Below are positions 61,031 to 64,000 of a stretch of DNA of 64,000 nt, piece after piece. The number at the start of each line of letters is the position of its first letter. The stretch's first letter is position 1. Under the pieces are notes generated by a model that saw only the letters and a program-made list of their open reading frames with translations, did not search any database and had not been told where the DNA came from. The stretch is from Ilex aquifolium (Eukaryota; Streptophyta; Magnoliopsida; Aquifoliales; Aquifoliaceae). The DNA lies in assembly GCA_951799425.1 (NCBI GenBank), contig OX637401.1:33033780-33097779 (forward strand), read 5' to 3'. Made by a program: the position numbers and the translations under genes.

Positions 61031-64000
61031 TCAAGAATTCTTTACAATGCAGCAAGAATCATCTTAATCAGAGACCGGAGTAAAAAGTTATGTCAGAAAT
61101 ACTAAAGAATGGGAAATTACTTTTTTTTCCTAGTGGAGGGGAATGGCCAACTATACCAAACTTCCATCACCATTTCGAACTTGTTAGAAGATGAATCACC
61201 AATTTTGATCTCAATATATTGGTTAGGGTTTCAAGTTCTCATTACAATGCCGCAAGAGTTAGCTCAATCCGAGTTCGGGAGAAAAAGTTATGTCCGATAT
61301 ACTATTTCATTTTAAAGGAGGACTACTTATTACACCAAACTTGCGTTACAATAGAGCCCATGCTAGAGGATTTTTCATGACTTTTGATGTGAATAAAATG
61401 GTTAGGGATTCAAGAATTCTTTACAATGCAGCAAGAATCATCTTATTTAGAGACCGGAGTAAAAAGTTATGTCAGAAATACTAAAGAATGGGAAATTACT
61501 TTTTTTTCGTAGTGGAGGGGATGGCCAACTATACCAAACTTCCATCACCATTTCGAACTTGTTAAAAGATGAATCACCAATTTTGATCTCAATATATTGG
61601 TTAGGGTTTCAAGTTCTCATTACAATGCCGCAAGAGTTAGCTCAATCCGAGTTCGGGAGAAACAGTTATGTCCGATATACTATTTCATTTTAAAGGTGGA
61701 CTACTTATTACACCAAACTTGCGTTACAATAGAGCCCATGCTAGAGGATTTTTCATGACTTTTGATGTGAATAAAATGGTTAGGGATTCAAGAATTCTTT
61801 ACAATGCAGCAAGAATCATCTTAATCAGAGACCGGAGTAAAAAGTTATGTCAGAAATACTAAAGAATGGGAAATTACTTTTTTTTCCTAGTGGAGGGGAA
61901 TGGCCAACTATACCAAACTTCCATCACCATTTCGAACTTGTTAGAAGGTGAATCACCAATTTTGATCTCAATATATTGGTTAGGGTTTCAAGTTCTCATT
62001 ACAATGCCGCAAGAGTTAGCTCAATCCGAGTTCGGGAGAAAAAGTTATGTCCGATATACTATTTCATTTTAAAGGTGGACTACTTATTACACCAAACTTG
62101 CGTTACAATAGACCCCATGCTAGAGGATTTTTCATGACTTTTGATGTGAATAAAATGGTTAGGGATTCAAGAATTCTTTACAATGCCGCAAGAATCATCT
62201 TATTTAGAGACCGGAGTAAAAAGTTATGTCAGAAATACTAAAGAATGGGAAATTACTTTTTTTTCCTAGTGGAGGGGAATGGCCAACTATACCAAACTTC
62301 CATCACCATTTCGAACTTGTTAGAAGATGAATCACCAATTTTGATCTCAATATATTGGTTAGGGTTTCAAGTTCTCATTACAATGCCGCAAGAGTTAGCT
62401 CAATCCGAGTTCGGGAGAAAAAGTTATGTCCGATATACTATTTCATTTTAAAGGAGGACTACTTATTACACCAAACTTGCGTTACAATAGAGCCCATGCT
62501 AGAGGATTTTTCATGACTTTTGATGTGAATAAAATGGTTAGGGATTCAAGAATTCTTTACAATGCAGCAAGAATCATCTTAATCAGAGACCGGAGTAAAA
62601 AGTTATGTCAGAAATACTAAAGAATGGGAAATTACTTTTTTTTCCTAGTGGAGGGGAATGGCCAACTATACCAAACTTCCATCACCATTTCGAACTTGTT
62701 AGAAGGTGAATCACCAATTTTGATCTCAATATATTGGTTAGGGTTTCAAGTTCTCATTACAATGCCGCAAGAGTTAGCTCAATCCGAGTTCGGGAGAAAC
62801 AGTTATGTCCGATATACTATTTCATTTTAAAGGTGGACTACTTATTACACCAAACTTGCGTTACAATAGAGCCCATGCTAGAGGATTTTTCATGACTTTT
62901 GATGTGAATAAAATGGTTAGGGATTCAAGAATTCTTTAAAATGCAGCAAGAATCATCTTAATCAGAGACCGGAGTAAAAAGTTATGTCAGAAATACTAAA
63001 GAATGGGAAATTACTTTTTTTTCCTAGTGGAGGGGAATGGCCAACTATACCAAACTTCCATCACCATTTCGAATTTGTTAGAAGGTGAATCACCAATTTT
63101 GATCTCAATATATTGGTTAGGGTTTCAAGTTCTCATTACAATGCCGCAAGAGTTAGCTCAATCCGAGTTCGGGAGAAACAGTTATGTCCGATATACTATT
63201 TCATTTTAAAGGTGGACTACTTATTACACCAAACTTGCGTTACAATAGAGCCCATGCTAGAGGATTTTTCATGACTTTTGATGTGAATAAAATGGTTAGG
63301 GATTCAAGAATTCTTTACAATGCAGCAAGAATCATCTTAATCAGAGACCGGAGTAAAAAGTTATGTCAGAAATACTAAAGAATGGGAAATTACTTTTTTT
63401 TCCTAGTGGAGGGGAATGGCCAACTATACCAAACTTCCATCACCATTTCGAACTTGTTAGAAGGTGAATCACCAATTTTGATCTCAATATATTGGTTAGG
63501 GTTTCAAGTTCGCATTTCAATGCCGCAAGAGTTAGCTCAATCCGAGTTCGGGAGAAAAAGTTATGTCCGATATACTATTTCATTTTAAAGGTGGACTACT
63601 TATTACACCAAACTTGCGTTACAATAGAGCCCATGCTAGAGGATTTTTCATGACTTTTGATGTGAATAAAATGGTTAGGGATTCAAGAATTCTTTACAAT
63701 GCCGCAAGAATCATCTTAATCAGAGACCGGAGTAAAAAGTTATGTCAGAAATACTAAAGAATGGGAAATTACTTTTTTTTCCTAGTGGAGGGGAATGGCC
63801 AACTATACCAAACTTCCATCACCATTTCGAACTTGTTAGAACATGAATCACCAATTTTGATCTCAATATATTGGTTAGGGTTTCAAGTTCTCATTACAAT
63901 GCCGCAAGAGTTAGCTCAATCCGAGTTCGGGAGAAAAAGTTATGTCCGATATACTATTTCATTTTAAAGGTGGACTACTTATTACACCAAACTTGCGTTA
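61031..64000 (+). repeat. Satellite array, right arm (about 8 monomers)
   Basis: Resumes in the middle of half-unit A at TCAAGAATTC and continues head-to-tail, in the same orientation as the left arm, past the window end. Monomers mix markers from both nearby HORs: TTTTCGTAG with GTTAAAAGATG and GAAACAG (61469-61693) as in the seven-monomer unit, and TCTTTAAAATGC (near 62932) as in the six-monomer unit. Monomers at 61109 and 62245 are alike, 1136 bp (three monomers) apart. The GAAACAG variant occurs in two successive monomers (62624 and 63003). No clear long HOR period can be set in this short stretch. Confidence 0.95.

Larger units (their letters stand above)
60391..61083 (+). pseudogene. 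gag: Truncated gag (nucleocapsid part) fused to satellite
   Basis: A 230-codon frame. Residues 1-17 are basic and RG-rich; residues 18-55 are Ala/Gln-rich and probably helical. Residues 66-104 are a low-complexity Q/G/S linker. Two zinc knuckles follow at 108-121 and 155-168, then a second S/Q-rich stretch. The element part ends at about residue 213; the last 17 codons and the stop (61081-61083) are satellite. Ty3/gypsy gag normally has a capsid core of well over 150 residues between the N-terminal region and the knuckle. Here residues 55-70 pass directly into the linker, so that core appears deleted in frame. Gag would bind and package element RNA in particles; without capsid and pol this copy should not. 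The start is chosen as the first ATG with RG-rich coding sequence; an upstream start is not excluded. Confidence 0.75.

Noticed and set aside
61031-64000. Right satellite arm as a 3' LTR or other retroelement part
   Set aside because: It matches the satellite monomer throughout and has no similarity to the LTR at 56862-59927.

Overview
The window is non-genic nuclear DNA, most likely from a flowering plant. About 93% of it is one head-to-tail satellite array with a monomer of 378-379 bp. It fills 1-56861 (about 150 monomers) and 61031-64000 (about 8 monomers), all in the same orientation. The plant assignment rests on the interrupting element: a Ty3/gypsy-type LTR retrotransposon fragment with a primer-binding site complementary to plant initiator-Met tRNA and a plant-style gag with CCHC knuckles. 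A telo-box-like motif in the satellite is weaker support. A centromeric or pericentromeric location is an inference from array size, a nucleosome-scale half-unit and the nested retroelement; the sequence does not show it directly.

The monomer is an old dimer. Half-unit A (about 179 bp) and half-unit B (about 200 bp) share a boundary box (AAAAAGTTATGTC), a central ACCAAACTT segment and a similar 3' third (GGTTAGGG.TTCAAG...AATGC.GCAAGA). Half B also carries TTAGGGTTT, which is the plant telo-box AAACCCTAA on the minus strand. Short open frames of 64, 68 or 74 codons recur in almost every monomer. They are by-products of repeat homogeneity, not genes.

Single-base markers resolve the array into nested higher-order repeats (HORs). 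1011-10478 and 10479-18052 are two copies of one large block; the first copy holds an extra 1893-bp five-monomer duplication. 18612-27140 is a HOR family with 4-, 6- and 7-monomer variants. 27325-29794 is a third partial copy of part of the first block. 29795-35096 is a mixed mosaic. 35097-36612 is a two-monomer HOR. 36415-50427 is a 2651-bp seven-monomer HOR in five successive copies, the first expanded to nine monomers. 51185-56861 is a 2272-bp six-monomer HOR in about 2.5 copies, with more degenerate monomers.

The foreign segment 56862-61030 begins exactly at a canonical LTR end (TG) inside the conserved boundary box. It contains one long LTR (about 3066 bp, ending CA), the PBS, a leader and the start of a gag reading frame with two zinc knuckles but no recognisable capsid core. 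It then breaks directly into satellite, with no pol, no 3' LTR and no target-site duplication. The satellite on its two sides is neither in phase nor from the same HOR position, so the right side was rearranged after insertion. The LTR holds a striking cluster of twelve near-identical CCTTCCGGAAGG palindromes. I see no intact protein-coding gene, tRNA, rRNA or CRISPR array in the window.
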